In this document: one piece after another, positions 24,829 to 32,624 of the stretch | Numbering within the stretch: position 1 is the stretch's first letter | Layout of the letters: each line of letters opens with the position of its first letter | Source: an uncultured Verrucomicrobiae bacterium | GTDB lineage: Bacteria; Verrucomicrobiota; Verrucomicrobiia; Limisphaerales; UBA1100 | Length of the DNA stretch: 56,458 bases | Direction: 5' to 3' | Assembly: GCA_937775205.1 (NCBI GenBank) | Contig: CALKBX010000011.1 | Span: forward strand, 1 to 56,458 | Notes under the pieces: generated by a model | What the model was told of the DNA's origin: nothing | The model's database searches: none | What the model saw: only the letters and a program-made list of their open reading frames with translations | Position numbers and translations under genes: made by a program

Positions 24829-25509
24829 ATGGCTCGAACGCCCACGCGTATTGGTTTTTCGTATTGGCTGGCCCGGTTCACCTCGGGGCTGTTCACGCGC
24901 ACTTGGATTCGTCGCCGCGTGTTGCATAGCGATCGCGTGCCGGAAACCGGCGGCGTGATTCTCGCCTCCAACCACGTCAGTTATCTCGATCCATTTTATA
25001 TGGTCTGCTCCGTGCGGCGATTGGTCATCGCCCTCGCGCGCGCCAGTGCTTACAAAGTTCCATTGGTCGGGACGTTGCTGCACAGTTGGGGAGTCATCCC
25101 CGTCGACCAATCCGGCAGTGGCCGCGGCCTGAAAACTTTCTTCACCCGACTGCGCGCCGGTGATGCGGTGATGATGTATCCCGAAGGCACCCGCTCGCAC
25201 ACCGGCCAAATTCAAGCTCCGCAGCCGGGCGTGGGCTTCATTATTCTCAAGAGCGATGCGCCAGTGGTTCCCGTCAAATTGTTCGGCTCGTACGAGGCAT
25301 TCAACCGCCATCATTGGTTTCCGCGCCCCTATCGGGTGGAAATAAAGTTTGGCGAACCGCTCGACTTCCGCGACCTTCGGGCCAAGGCAAATGAAACCAA
25401 AGACAAAGAACTGCTCAAAAAATTGTATCACCAAGCCGCCACCGATTTGTTGCACGCCATTGCGACCATCGAGCCCGGTATGGATAAAACCGGACAAAAC
25501 TTAATTTAG
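24829..25509 (+). CDS. PlsC-type acyltransferase 2 of the ether-lipid operon
   Basis: The ATG at 24829 (MARTPTRIGFSYWLARFTSG) follows the SDR stop by two bases. The 226-residue protein has the LPLAT motifs NHVSYLD near residue 48 and YPEGTRSHTG near 120, then APVVPVKLFGSYEAF. It is likely a membrane-associated acyltransferase adding the sn-2 chain to 1-alkyl- or 1-acyl-glycerol-3-phosphate, completing the ether phosphatidate. It is distinct in sequence from the acyltransferase at 21557, so the operon carries two. pepA begins 11 bases later. Confidence 0.85.
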   Translation: MARTPTRIGFSYWLARFTSGLFTRTWIRRRVLHSDRVPETGGVILASNHVSYLDPFYMVCSVRRLVIALARASAYKVPLVGTLLHSWGVIPVDQSGSGRGLKTFFTRLRAGDAVMMYPEGTRSHTGQIQAPQPGVGFIILKSDAPVVPVKLFGSYEAFNRHHWFPRPYRVEIKFGEPLDFRDLRAKANETKDKELLKKLYHQAATDLLHAIATIEPGMDKTGQNLI

Positions 25510-25520
25510 GAAAAATATAA

Positions 25521-26960
25521 ATGAACATTACCATTCATTCAGGAAACTGGGAAGAACTCGACGTCGACGCGCTGGCCGTGCCGCTGGCCAAAGGCAGCAC
25601 CGTGGATGCCGCGCTCGATGCGCGCCTCGGCGGATTGCCCGGCGAACTCATCGACACCGGCGAATTCACCGGCAAAGCCGGCGCGTGCACGCTCATCCAT
25701 CGCGTGCCGGATAGCGCCGTGAAGCGTGTGTTTTTGATTGGCCTCGGCGAAGCGCCGATGGCGCGTCATTGGTTTGCCGCCGCCGGGCAAGCCGTGCGCG
25801 CCGCCGCCAAGGCCAAGTGCCGCTCGGTCGCGCTGCTGTTGCCGCCCGATGCCTGCGCGCGTTTGGCCGCCGAAGGCGCGGGCTTTGGGCAGCATCGGCC
25901 CAGTGGTTATAAAGAACAAAAGCCCTGGCCGGTCGAAGAAGTCATTTTGCTGACCACCGGCGATCAGTCGATCGCCGATGCCGGCCGCATCACCGCCGAG
26001 TGCGTGAACCTCGCGCGTGAGTTGGTGGAAATCCCCGCCAACGATTTGGGCCCGGAAGAATTCGCCACGCGCGCCGCGCGCGAAGGCGAAGCCGCCGGCT
26101 TGGAAGTGGAAGTGCTCGACGAAAACGACTTGCGCGAACTCGGCGCGGGCGCGTTGCTCGCCGTGGGCCAAGGCTCCGTGCGCCCGCCGCGAATGGTGCG
26201 GCTCAGTTGGAATCCGGAAGATCCCGTCAACGACGATCATCTTTTTCTGGTCGGCAAAGGCATCACCTTCGACACCGGCGGCCTGTCGCTCAAGCCCGCT
26301 AATTCGATGGAGAAAATGAAATACGACATGGGCGGCGCCGCCACGATGATTGGCGCGATCACTGCCATCGGTCGTTTGCAACCGCGCGTGCGCGTCACTT
26401 GTTTGCTCGCGATGGCGGAAAATATGCCAAGCGGCACGGCCACGCGCCCCGGCGACATAATCACCGCGATGAACGGCAAAACCATCGAAGTCATCAACAC
26501 CGATGCCGAAGGCCGCCTCGTGCTGGCCGATGCGCTCACTTACGCCAATCGCCTCGGCGCAACGCACATCATCAACGCCGCCACGCTCACTGGTGCGGTC
26601 AGCGTCGCCCTCGGCAGCGTGCGCGTGGCGTTGCTTGGAAATCACAAGTCGCTCGGCGACGGCATTGCGCTGCGCGGGCGCGAATGCGGCGAACGCTATT
26701 GGCCGTTGCCGATGGACGCCGATTATCTCGAGCCAATGCGCGGCGACATGAGCGATCTGCGCAATGCCGGTGCAGATCGCAAAGCCGGCACCATCACCGC
26801 CGCCAAGTTTTTGGAGCAATTCGTGGAAGGCACCCCGTGGGCGCACCTCGACATCGCCGGCACCGCGTGGTTCGACAAAGCCCAACCCAACGCCGGCAAA
26901 GGTGCGAGCGGTATTGCCGTCCGCACGCTCGTGCGATTGGCGGAAGGGTGGGGAAGTTAA
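25521..26960 (+). CDS. pepA: Leucyl aminopeptidase (M17)
   Basis: This 479-residue cytoplasmic metallo-aminopeptidase releases N-terminal residues, especially Leu, from peptides. The M17 signature NTDAEGRLVLADAL is intact, and GKGITFDTGGLSLKP and DMGGAATMIG supply the active-site Lys and metal-binding Asp residues. The N-terminal macro-like domain covers about residues 1-160. Family length is usual. It starts 11 bases after the acyltransferase stop, so it may share the lipid-operon transcript without a pathway link. The same fold can also bind DNA in E. coli, but nothing here tests that. Confidence 0.93.
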   Translation: MNITIHSGNWEELDVDALAVPLAKGSTVDAALDARLGGLPGELIDTGEFTGKAGACTLIHRVPDSAVKRVFLIGLGEAPMARHWFAAAGQAVRAAAKAKCRSVALLLPPDACARLAAEGAGFGQHRPSGYKEQKPWPVEEVILLTTGDQSIADAGRITAECVNLARELVEIPANDLGPEEFATRAAREGEAAGLEVEVLDENDLRELGAGALLAVGQGSVRPPRMVRLSWNPEDPVNDDHLFLVGKGITFDTGGLSLKPANSMEKMKYDMGGAATMIGAITAIGRLQPRVRVTCLLAMAENMPSGTATRPGDIITAMNGKTIEVINTDAEGRLVLADALTYANRLGATHIINAATLTGAVSVALGSVRVALLGNHKSLGDGIALRGRECGERYWPLPMDADYLEPMRGDMSDLRNAGADRKAGTITAAKFLEQFVEGTPWAHLDIAGTAWFDKAQPNAGKGASGIAVRTLVRLAEGWGS

Positions 26961-27023
26961 AATGACGCGGCTCGCGCTCGTTTGCGTGGCCGGACAAATT
27001 TGCTAAAGTGATCCGTGATCCGT

Positions 27024-27052
27024 TTGCGAAACAACTGAATTTGTGCTATATT
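27024..27052 (+). promoter_or_regulatory. Strong sigma-70-like promoter, probably giving a leaderless transcript
   Basis: TTGCGA at 27024-27029 and TATATT at 27047-27052 are separated by exactly 17 bases. The expected start point about 6-7 bases after the -10 box falls on or next to the ATG at 27058. Confidence 0.6.
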
Positions 27053-27057
27053 AAGGC

Positions 27058-28012
27058 ATGAGGCGTTTCGTTATTCCGACTTTGGGCGTGCTTCTTTTTT
27101 TTCTGTGTGCCGTTTTTATTTCTGGCTGTTCAAAAAAAGAGGCCCAGCCCGCAGGCAATCCGCGCCTTGAAAAATCCGGCCAATCGCTTGTCGCTGAGCC
27201 CATCGTGCCGGTGGCCAGGGATTCTTCCGAAACCGTGGTGGCGGAAGGCGAAGAGCTTGAAGCGGCCAATGAATCCCGCGCCCGGAGCCCGATCTCGCAC
27301 CGGTGCTTGTCTCGTGCTGAATTGGCGGAACTGGTTCGCCTTGCCAAGAGCGGGTAATCCCCATGCGCAGGTGAATCTAGGCAATATTTTCTTTGAAGGC
27401 CGGGGCGCGAATGTCGACAAAGCCGCCGCTGAATATTGGTGGAACCTCGCCGCGCGCCAGCGGCACCCGGTGGCGGTTGAGAATCTCAAGATGCTGCACG
27501 CCAAGCCCGAAGAGGGCGTGAGCTTTTTCGGCACCGCTAGTCGTGGCAACAAGTTTGTGTTCATCATCGATAAATCCGGCAGCATGTCAGGCAACCGTCT
27601 GGCCGCTGCAAAGGAGGAGCTGTGCAGCACGCTGAAAGGGTTAAAACCCACCGACAAGTTTATGATATATTTTTTCAGTGACGGCGCCCAGGCGATGCCC
27701 TCCCGGGCAATGCTCCCGGGCACGCCGCAGAATATTAAATGGGCAACCAACTGGGTGCGCGGGCGGAGTGTGGACGGTGGAACCAATCCCACACAGGCCC
27801 TGAGTTGGTGTTTTAATTTGCGGCCCGACACCGTGTGGCTGCTCACCGACGGCCAGTTTGCCGAGGGCCCCGCGCTGGATGCAATCGCCGCCGGCAACCG
27901 CCAACTCAAGGCGCGCATCAATACCCTCGCCTTTCACGACAAAGCCGGTGCGAACATTCTCCAACGCATCGCGCGCGAGAATGACGGCACTTATCGCTTC
28001 GTGAAACCCTAG
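27058..28012 (+). CDS. Sel1-VWA lipoprotein, one frameshift
   Basis: The ATG at 27058 starts a lipoprotein signal (IPTLGVLLFFLCAVF, then ISGC with lipobox Cys). After an acidic linker and RAELAELVRLAKSG there is a stop, but an extra T near 27354 explains it. Removing it continues NPHAQVNLGNIFFEGRGANV, a Sel1 repeat, then a von Willebrand A domain with MIDAS FIIDKSGSMSG, the downstream Thr in GGTNPTQAL and LLTDGQF. The restored protein is about 318 residues. VWA domains bind proteins through a metal ion, so it probably acts as a membrane-tethered adaptor. The Sel1-VWA combination on a lipoprotein is unusual. It has its own promoter. Confidence 0.7.
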
Positions 28013-28052
28013 CCGCGCTTGCCCGCCACCGCGCGCGCGGTTATCCTCGCGC

Positions 28053-29102
28053 ATGGACTGCGCTTACGATCTCGCCGCGACTTATGCGGAAAACTTTCAG
28101 CGCGGGCCGCGGCTTTCATCGCCACCCAATGTTTCCGTTACCCCCGCAAACGAACGGGTCGAATTTCTCGGCAATCCAGTCAACAGTCGCCTCGGGATTG
28201 CCGCCGGTTTATTGCTCAATGCGAAATGGATTGAAGGCTACGCCGACCGCGGGTGGGATTTGTTGACATACAAAACTGTGCGCTCGTCCGCGCGCGATTG
28301 TTATCCGCCGCCCAATTGGGCTTTTGTGAATGCCGATGCCGGTGAAGGGCCGGTTTATGCAACCGACGATTTACCGGATGATCCGGCGGATATTAGCTCG
28401 GCGGTGTGTTTTGGGATGCCGTCGATGTCGCCGGAATTTTGGCGGGAAGATATCGCACGCGCGAAGACGGTTTTACATGATGGGCAACTCTTAATTGTCT
28501 CTGTGGTGGCAAGTCCAGAGGCCGGCTGGAGTGCCGAGCAAGTGGCTGATGACTACGCCCAATGCGCCGCATGGGCTGCTGAGGCCGGCGCGGATGTCAT
28601 CGAGGCCAACTATTCCTGCCCGAATGTCTGTTCCGCTGAAGGGCAGGTGTATTGCGATGCGAGCTTCAGTGAGATGGTTACGCAAACCATTCGTAGTGCG
28701 ATTGGTGTCACGCCGTTGTTGCTTAAGATTGGGGTGTTTCCTGATTCAGAAAAACAACGCGCATTTTTGCATGCGGTGGCGGATAACGCTTCGGGCATCA
28801 CATTGGTGAACGGTATTGCGCGCGAAGTAAGGCATGCTGACGGGCAACCGGTGTTCGGTGATAATTATGTAAAGGCGGGCGTGATGGGCCGCATCATCCA
28901 CGAGCCATGCGTGACGGCGGTGCGCGAGGCGCGCGCGGTGATTGACTCGGAAAAGCTCCCGCTCGCATTGGCTGCCGTGGGCGGAGTTTCCAGTGCGGCA
29001 GACTTTGAAGACTTTATTGCGGCTGGTGCAGATGTTGTTATGTGTGGCAGTTCACCGATGTATTTGCCGGACTTGGCAGTTGAAATAAAGCGCAGTTCCT
29101 AA
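28053..29102 (+). CDS. Dihydroorotate dehydrogenase-like flavoprotein
   Basis: This 349-residue TIM-barrel protein of the DHODH/PreA group binds FMN. Motifs include NSRLGIAAGLLLNAKWIEG, YKTVRS, IEANYSCPNVC with the family NxSCPN block, LLLKIGVFPD, and the phosphate-binding end VGGVSSAADFEDFIAAGADV with CGSSPMY. It could be a dihydroorotate dehydrogenase or a related dihydropyrimidine-type oxidoreductase; divergence from canonical PyrD leaves this open. No other pyrimidine gene is nearby. There is no signal peptide, so it is cytoplasmic. Confidence 0.75.
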   Translation: MDCAYDLAATYAENFQRGPRLSSPPNVSVTPANERVEFLGNPVNSRLGIAAGLLLNAKWIEGYADRGWDLLTYKTVRSSARDCYPPPNWAFVNADAGEGPVYATDDLPDDPADISSAVCFGMPSMSPEFWREDIARAKTVLHDGQLLIVSVVASPEAGWSAEQVADDYAQCAAWAAEAGADVIEANYSCPNVCSAEGQVYCDASFSEMVTQTIRSAIGVTPLLLKIGVFPDSEKQRAFLHAVADNASGITLVNGIAREVRHADGQPVFGDNYVKAGVMGRIIHEPCVTAVREARAVIDSEKLPLALAAVGGVSSAADFEDFIAAGADVVMCGSSPMYLPDLAVEIKRSS

Positions 29103-29172
29103 CAGGAGCAAGGTTCTCCCTATCTTATTTATTTTCAGTGGACATTGATGGATGATCGTTAGACATTGCCGC

Positions 29173-30114
29173 ATGCGCCAATTTATTTCCATGATTCCGG
29201 GTTTGATTTTTGCACTGGGGCTTGCCGGTTGCTGCACCGCCATACCGACGGGCATGACCGGTGGAATTCCGGTGATCGATACCCACATTCATTTGTATGA
29301 CACCACGCGTGCGGGTGGGGTGCCCTGGCCAAAGCCATCAGATCAGGTGCTCTACCGGCCGGTGTTGCCAAGGCATTATGATAAAGTCACCAGGGCCAAT
29401 GGCGTTACGGCCACGGTGATTGTGGAAGCGAGTGATCGGGTGGAGGATAACCAGTGGATTCTTGATCTGGTGGCCCATAATCCCAAGCACTACGTGGGAG
29501 TGGTTGGGAACCTTCCGGTGGGCACACCGGCTTTTGCCAAGCACTTGGAACGCTTTGCCAAGGATAAGCGCTATGTGGGGATTCGGCTGCGCAGTTTCCC
29601 TGAGGGAGTGAGTGGGTTTAATGATGCGGTTTGGCGTGACCTGCAACTACTCTCCGACAAAGGCCTCGTGCTTGATGTGTTGATGTCAAATTTCAATCTG
29701 GATGACATTGTTCTGATCGCAAAACGCATTCCGGAATTAAAGATTATGATTAATCACCTGACAGGGTTGATTATTAATGGCGTTCCGGCTGAAGCAGTGT
29801 GGACAAAAAAAGTGCAGGCGGCTGCTCAATACCCGAATGTGTACTGCAAGGTTTCAGGCATCTTCCAGCGCAGTGACCGCAGTCCGGCCCCGAAAAAGGT
29901 GAGTTTTTATGCGCCGATTTTTGAAGTGGTCTATGAAGCTTTTGGGGAGGACCGGATTATTTATGGCAGCAACTGGCCGGTGACTGATCGGGGCGGGGAA
30001 TATGGGGATCAACTGGCGATCATCCATGAATACTTTTCAGCCAAAGGGAAAGATGTGACTGAAAAGCTCTTCTGGAAGAATGCAGCGAAATTTTACGGGG
30101 TAACTATCCGTTAA
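29173..30114 (+). CDS. Amidohydrolase-2 family lipoprotein (fuconolactonase-like)
   Basis: The ATG at 29173 gives MRQFISMIPGLIFALGLAGC, a lipoprotein signal peptide; the ATG at 29152 would add seven residues including a second charged stretch. The 313-residue protein is a metal-dependent TIM-barrel hydrolase of the COG3618 type, with HxH in DTHIHLYD, DNQWILDLVAHNPK, a central MINHLTG and C-terminal IIYGSNWPVTDRGG holding the catalytic Asp region. Relatives act on lactones of sugar acids. Surface anchoring suggests periplasmic sugar-lactone hydrolysis, but the substrate is inferred. Its stop lies inside a hairpin. Confidence 0.8.
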   Translation: MRQFISMIPGLIFALGLAGCCTAIPTGMTGGIPVIDTHIHLYDTTRAGGVPWPKPSDQVLYRPVLPRHYDKVTRANGVTATVIVEASDRVEDNQWILDLVAHNPKHYVGVVGNLPVGTPAFAKHLERFAKDKRYVGIRLRSFPEGVSGFNDAVWRDLQLLSDKGLVLDVLMSNFNLDDIVLIAKRIPELKIMINHLTGLIINGVPAEAVWTKKVQAAAQYPNVYCKVSGIFQRSDRSPAPKKVSFYAPIFEVVYEAFGEDRIIYGSNWPVTDRGGEYGDQLAIIHEYFSAKGKDVTEKLFWKNAAKFYGVTIR

Positions 30115-30137
30115 AGGAGTCGTTACTCCTTTAACGG
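30108..30137. terminator. Perfect 13-bp hairpin spanning the amidohydrolase stop
   Basis: CCGTTAAAGGAGT (30108-30120) pairs exactly with ACTCCTTTAACGG (30125-30137) around CGTT. The TAA stop is inside the left arm. No T run follows, so it may be a processing or stability hairpin rather than a classic terminator. Confidence 0.55.
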
Positions 30138-30205
30138 AATCAACTTCGGGTTCACTGATTCTCTTCCCGCAGCCAAAAGGCACATAAAGAATAAGTGGTT
30201 ATGGC

Positions 30206-30315
30206 AGGATGAGCTGCATTTCCGAAACCATACCGCCCCTCACCAAATCAAGGCAACAGTCCCAACAAGCCGCGCCGCAATTGGCCTTGCCAGTGGGGTG
30301 AAGTAGGCTCATCCT
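30206..30315 (+). ncRNA. Candidate structured RNA leader of the sugar isomerase
   Basis: Three nested helices can be drawn: AGGATGAGC (30206-30214) with GCTCATCCT (30307-30315), CCCCTCAC (30236-30243) with GTGGGG (30293-30298, one bulge), and CAAGGC (30249-30254) with GCCTTG (30284-30289). The structure ends 21 bases before the ATG at 30337. It resembles a cis-regulatory RNA or small RNA, and no known riboswitch class was recognised. Confidence 0.4.
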
Positions 30316-30336
30316 CCGGCTGTTCCACTTTTTATT

Positions 30337-31230
30337 ATGAATATGAATCGACGTTCTTTTCTACAAACCACACTCACTACCGCAGCCGTAGCGGGTGCAA
30401 CTTGGTTTGATGTGCCTCAAATCCTCGCCAAGGAAGCCAAGCTCTCCAAGGCACGCCAAGCTTCCCTCAAGAAATACGGGGGTTTCCCTATGGGTATCCA
30501 GAGCTATTCGCTGCGGGCCTTCGGTATTGATGGCAAGGAAGGGGCCCTGCAGAAGATTGATGATTTGGGGCTGCATTGGGTGGAGTTTTTCGGCCGGCAT
30601 TACCCGATTACGCCGGACAAGAAAAAGATTGGCGAGATGAATGCCAAGCTGGCCAAGCACGACATGAGCGTGAGCTCCCATGGAGTCAATGGCTTTGGCA
30701 AAAACCATGAGGCGAATGAGAAGATTTTTCAGTTCGCCAAGCTGGCGGGTATCCCGAATATCAGCGCGAACCCGAAGCCGGACAGCTTCGAGAGCTTGGA
30801 TAAGCTGGTGAAGAAGTACGATATCCGCATCGCCATTCATAACCACGGGCCCGATGCCCTGTATGACAAGATCGACGATGCGTTGAAGGCAGTCAAAGGG
30901 CACGACAAGCGCATCGGTTTCTGCGCGGACCTCGGCCACTACATCCGTAGTTCAGAAGATCCGGTGGAAGTCATCCACAAGCTGGGCGACCGCTTGTACG
31001 GCGTTCACCTGAAGGATTTCGCAGAGCAGAAGAAAAAGACGCACGGGGTTATCCTAGGTAAGGGGCATCTGGATGTGACCGGCGTTTTCAAGGCACTGAA
31101 GAAGGTGGGCTTTCCAGCCAATGGCGCGCTGAGCCTTGAATATGAGGAAAACGCCGCTAATCCGATTCCTGATATACAGGAATGCCTTGCAGTGGCTGCC
31201 GAGGGCGCACAGAAGGCACTGAAAAGCTAA
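30337..31230 (+). CDS. Tat-exported sugar phosphate isomerase/epimerase
   Basis: This 297-residue protein opens MNMNRRSFLQTTLTTAAVAG, a twin-arginine signal. A xylose-isomerase-like TIM barrel follows, with metal- and substrate-binding blocks GIQSYSLRAFG, HDMSVSSHGVNGFG, IAIHNHGPDAL, GFCADLGHYIRS, YGVHLKDF and LSLEYEENAANP. It would act in the periplasm on a sugar or keto-sugar, like the broken relative at 1809. An ATG two codons in is an alternative start. A strong terminator follows. Confidence 0.85.
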   Translation: MNMNRRSFLQTTLTTAAVAGATWFDVPQILAKEAKLSKARQASLKKYGGFPMGIQSYSLRAFGIDGKEGALQKIDDLGLHWVEFFGRHYPITPDKKKIGEMNAKLAKHDMSVSSHGVNGFGKNHEANEKIFQFAKLAGIPNISANPKPDSFESLDKLVKKYDIRIAIHNHGPDALYDKIDDALKAVKGHDKRIGFCADLGHYIRSSEDPVEVIHKLGDRLYGVHLKDFAEQKKKTHGVILGKGHLDVTGVFKALKKVGFPANGALSLEYEENAANPIPDIQECLAVAAEGAQKALKS

Positions 31231-31250
31231 TCGTTCCAAATCTATATCCG

Positions 31251-31283
31251 CGGGCGATGGCTTGAGTCATCGCCCGTTTTTTT
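31251..31283 (+). terminator. Rho-independent terminator
   Basis: CGGGCGATG (31251-31259) pairs exactly with CATCGCCCG (31268-31276) around an 8-base loop, followed by TTTTTTTG. It ends the isomerase transcript and lies before the next gene's ATG at 31304. Confidence 0.92.
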
Positions 31284-31303
31284 GTAGGATTACGGAAGTC
31301 TGT

Positions 31304-32545
31304 ATGTTGCAGTTTTCCGATAACCCGTACCGCTACTTTCCGCCCAAGCCCAACCGCCTCATCGCGTGGCTGGGCGAACAGTGGAATGGCCGCTGTCATT
31401 TGCCAGGGACGAGGCATCTCATTTCCAAAGTGGAAGTGGAAAACGCCGGGCCGTTGTTGGATGTCCATAGCCAACACGGGGCACGCGTGCTGTTGTTGCC
31501 GAATCACTCCACACACAGTGATCCACAAATCATGGTGGAGACGTGCCGGCAAATCGGGTTGTGGTCATTTTTTATGGCGGCGTATGATGTGTTTGAGCGT
31601 GACGCAAAAGTGGCGTGGGTAATGCAGCGTATGGGGGCTTTTTCGGTAGATCGCGATGGGAGCGACCGGCAGAGCTTAAAGGAGGCTGTGCGTTCGGTGA
31701 TCGATGGACGTTATGCGCTCACGATTTTTCCGGAGGGCAATGTGTATTTCATGAATGACCGCGTGACGCCGTTTCTAGATGGGCCGGCATACATTGCCAT
31801 GAAGGCGCAACAGGAGCTGAAGGAGTCCGGCCGCATTTTTGCCGTTCCGGTTTCCATTAAGGTTTCGCACGTGACCGATGCGCGGCCGAGTTTGCGGGAA
31901 ATACTTACGGAGATGGCGGCGGCGTTGGAAGTGGAAATCGATCCTGCCGGCGACATCGTGGCTAATGTGCATCGCGTGGGCATCGCAATGGTGCGGCGGA
32001 ATTTAACGATGCGTGGATTCCTGCCGCCCAACCCGAATTACGACGATTTGCCGGCACTGTTGCGCGCCTCCACGGAACTCATCATTGGAAAGCTCGAACA
32101 TAAAATTGGTATCGAACCTAAAGCAGGAGCAGAGTTGATGGACCGCATTCGCGTTGCGCGGCGGGAAATTCATAAGGTACGAACCAGCACCGCGCGCGAG
32201 ATTGACCACGCCGTGGCGGCCACGTGGGCGGATGAGGCGATTTTGGCTTTTCGGATTCTTAGTTACGCGGGTAATTACCTCAGCGAAAAGCCGAGCCTCG
32301 ATCGGGTGGGCGAGACGATTGAGAAAATGCGCGAAGATTTATATTCGCGTGATTTCCCGCCTTATACGGAACGCATTGCTCGCGTACGGTTGGGCGAACC
32401 GATTGATGTTTCCGAGCAACTCGCCGCTGCCGCCAAGCCGCGCGAGGCGATGGCCGGTCTCACGGAGGATTTTGAAAAAGGCGTGCAAGCGGGGCTGGAT
32501 GAACTCAACGCCACCAATCCCCATCCCGGCGCGGAGCTGTTTTGA
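31304..32545 (+). CDS. PlsC/LPLAT-domain acyltransferase
   Basis: The ATG at 31304 (MLQFSDNPYRYFPPKPNRL) is preferred because 31262 lies within the terminator. The 413-residue protein has an acyltransferase core with LLPNHSTHSDPQ (NHx4D) near residue 66 and FPEGNVYFM near 145. Its second half (about 220-413) is a charged alpha-helical region not found in short PlsC proteins. It is followed 79 bases later by an LplT-like transporter. In bacteria, LplT flips lysophospholipids to an acyltransferase (Aas), so the pair may recycle lysophospholipids. Exact substrate unknown. Confidence 0.75.
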   Translation: MLQFSDNPYRYFPPKPNRLIAWLGEQWNGRCHLPGTRHLISKVEVENAGPLLDVHSQHGARVLLLPNHSTHSDPQIMVETCRQIGLWSFFMAAYDVFERDAKVAWVMQRMGAFSVDRDGSDRQSLKEAVRSVIDGRYALTIFPEGNVYFMNDRVTPFLDGPAYIAMKAQQELKESGRIFAVPVSIKVSHVTDARPSLREILTEMAAALEVEIDPAGDIVANVHRVGIAMVRRNLTMRGFLPPNPNYDDLPALLRASTELIIGKLEHKIGIEPKAGAELMDRIRVARREIHKVRTSTAREIDHAVAATWADEAILAFRILSYAGNYLSEKPSLDRVGETIEKMREDLYSRDFPPYTERIARVRLGEPIDVSEQLAAAAKPREAMAGLTEDFEKGVQAGLDELNATNPHPGAELF

Positions 32546-32624
32546 AATCATCGATTCCATCAATGTCCATCCGCGTCGAATCAATTATCCATTCTCACAC
32601 CGATTGCGTTAACGTGCCGCCGCG

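Noticed and set aside
24115..25497. Minus-strand open frame opposite SDR and acyltransferase
   Set aside because: Opposite two clear genes with catalytic motifs, and its sequence has no family features.
24019..25509. Natural SDR-PlsC fusion enzyme
   Set aside because: A true SDR ending in another frame and a separate start codon at 24829 show that it arises from a frameshift.
25539..26885. Minus-strand open frame opposite pepA
   Set aside because: pepA has complete M17 motifs; the antisense reading is low-information.
30108..30137. Classic rho-independent terminator
   Set aside because: The hairpin is perfect but no T run follows, so it is kept only as a hairpin with possible processing role.
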